Assembly (NCBI RefSeq): GCF_013408305.1
Contig: NZ_JACBZS010000001.1
Span: 2,108,001-2,172,000 of the forward strand
Source: Naumannella cuiyingiana
Lineage (GTDB): Bacteria; Actinomycetota; Actinomycetes; Propionibacteriales; Propionibacteriaceae
Reading direction: 5' to 3'
Length of the DNA: 64,000 nucleotides
Shown here: positions 63,437 to 64,000 of the stretch, in pieces
Layout of the letters: each line of letters starts with the position of its first letter
How positions within the stretch are numbered: the first letter of the stretch is position 1
The notes under the pieces: model-generated
What the model saw: only the letters and a program-made list of their open reading frames with translations
Database searches by the model: none
What the model was told of the DNA's origin: nothing
Translations under genes and position numbers: made by a program

Positions 63437-64000
63437 GTGAGCACACCACGCAACAGTGCCCCCGCAGCCATCCGATGGACGGCGCTGGTCGTCCTTGCCG
63501 CCGGCGCGATCCTGGCCGCCGTCGCCGCGATCGGGGAGGTCTGGGTGGTCCGGGCCGGAGTCGCGATCGCGATCATCGCCGGTGCCGCCGCCCTCTGGCT
63601 CGCTGCCCGGCAGGCCCGCGCGGCCCTGAAGCGTTCGGCCGACGCGAGTCGCGAGGCAATCCGGACCGAGGTCGCCGCCCGCAGCGCCGAGCGCAAGGAT
63701 GCTCGCGAGGTGCTCGACACCATGTCGGCCTACAACGACGAGCTGGCGGCGAGCAATGACCGCCTCGAGGACCAGCGTCGCCGGGCGCACCAGGAGATCA
63801 CCGGGTTGAAGCGCCGGATCGGCAGCCTGCAGTCGGAGGTCTCCGGCCTGCGCGGCAACAACACGGCGCTGAAGATCGAGCTCGCCGACCGCATCGCCAA
63901 CCTCGAGGCGCTGCAGGACGCGCTCGTCGCCAAGGAAGCCGAGCTCGCCGAAATGCGCGGTGAGGAGCCCGGGCCGGCCGGTGCCGTGCTGGCCATCGCG
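63437..64000 (+). CDS. Two-TM coiled-coil membrane protein, 3' end outside window
   Basis: 188 codons are visible from GTG 63437 to the window end, without stop. Residues 14-66 hold two membrane segments (LVVLAAGAILAAVAAIGE and AGVAIAIIAGAAALWLAA). From residue 70 on, charged helical sequence predicts a coiled coil (SNDRLEDQRRRAHQEITGLK, GSLQSEVSGLRGNNTALKIE, ANLEALQDALVAKEAELAEM). No ribosome site, CACAAT (63425-63430) ends 6 nt upstream, so probably leaderless. Possibly a cell-envelope or division-associated protein; function unknown. Confidence 0.72.
   Translation, partial: MSTPRNSAPAAIRWTALVVLAAGAILAAVAAIGEVWVVRAGVAIAIIAGAAALWLAARQARAALKRSADASREAIRTEVAARSAERKDAREVLDTMSAYNDELAASNDRLEDQRRRAHQEITGLKRRIGSLQSEVSGLRGNNTALKIELADRIANLEALQDALVAKEAELAEMRGEEPGPAGAVLAIA

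Overview
The window is a high-GC actinobacterial chromosome segment, most likely from the Propionibacteriales/Propionibacteriaceae (inference). The reasons are the very high G+C, frequent GTG starts, many 4-base overlaps (ATGA, GTGA, TGATG), actinobacterial DnaA boxes (TTGTCCACA), and gene orders typical of Actinomycetota: ssd-tadABC-DUF4244-TadE-like, topA-tmk-holB, and tilS-hpt-ftsH-folE-folP-folB-folK-DUF3180. Two luciferase-like (LLM, probably F420-dependent) oxidoreductases and a DUF2342/F420-associated zincin fit the same group.

Layout. 1-6150: end of a polyol-type dehydrogenase gene followed by a five-gene ABC importer (Tat lipoprotein, two permeases, two ATPases), closed by a bidirectional hairpin terminator. 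6191-8148: acetate-type Na+ symporter with its DUF485 partner, on the minus strand. 8289-9803: a methyltransferase divergent from a degenerate Fic-like protein. 10173-15376: an Ssd/Tad-like secretion cluster whose core is bracketed by pairs of DnaA boxes. 15557-19865: membrane H+-pyrophosphatase and a propionyl-CoA synthetase-type ligase. 19874-20614: a gene-free mosaic repeat array plus a 19-bp tandem repeat. 20668-28226: methyltransferase, topA, a CYTH-like protein, tmk and holB, mostly overlapping. 28316-31109: DoxX-type membrane protein and a secreted/anchored S33-type hydrolase.

31224-33699: tRNA-Thr(CGT) followed by a 2.4-kb integrated element. The element is delimited by a perfect 50-bp duplication of the tRNA 3' half and carries a truncated tyrosine integrase and three AT-richer cargo genes. 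Two of these (a two-TM membrane protein and a small soluble protein) overlap by 8 bp and look like one unit. This is the clearest horizontally acquired region.

33735-40667: OsmC protein, a small membrane protein, a second sugar ABC importer (trehalose/LpqY-SugABC type), an LLM oxidoreductase, and a GatB/YqeY-domain protein followed by a 31-bp near-perfect palindrome. 40704-46384 (minus strand): DUF4031-HD protein, FAH-family hydrolase, ATP-dependent DNA ligase, LtrA and a proline-rich ParA/MinD-like ATPase. 46385-46631 is a structured, purine-rich leader before an LLM oxidoreductase. 47685-50522 (minus strand): SixA-type phosphatase, and an operon ppa-crcB-crcB-methyltransferase. 50649-53221: D-Ala-D-Ala carboxypeptidase and a zincin. 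53222-55437: a TetR regulator divergent from an MFS exporter, with two perfect operators between them. 55466-63379: tRNA-Ile lysidine synthetase, hypoxanthine PRTase, FtsH and the folate genes. The window ends inside a two-TM coiled-coil protein.

A recurring theme is start codons with no Shine-Dalgarno sequence placed 6-7 nt after a TANNNT/CANNNT box. Eleven genes show this, which suggests abundant leaderless transcription. No BLAST, HMM or folding software was available; family names come from recognisable motifs and gene order.
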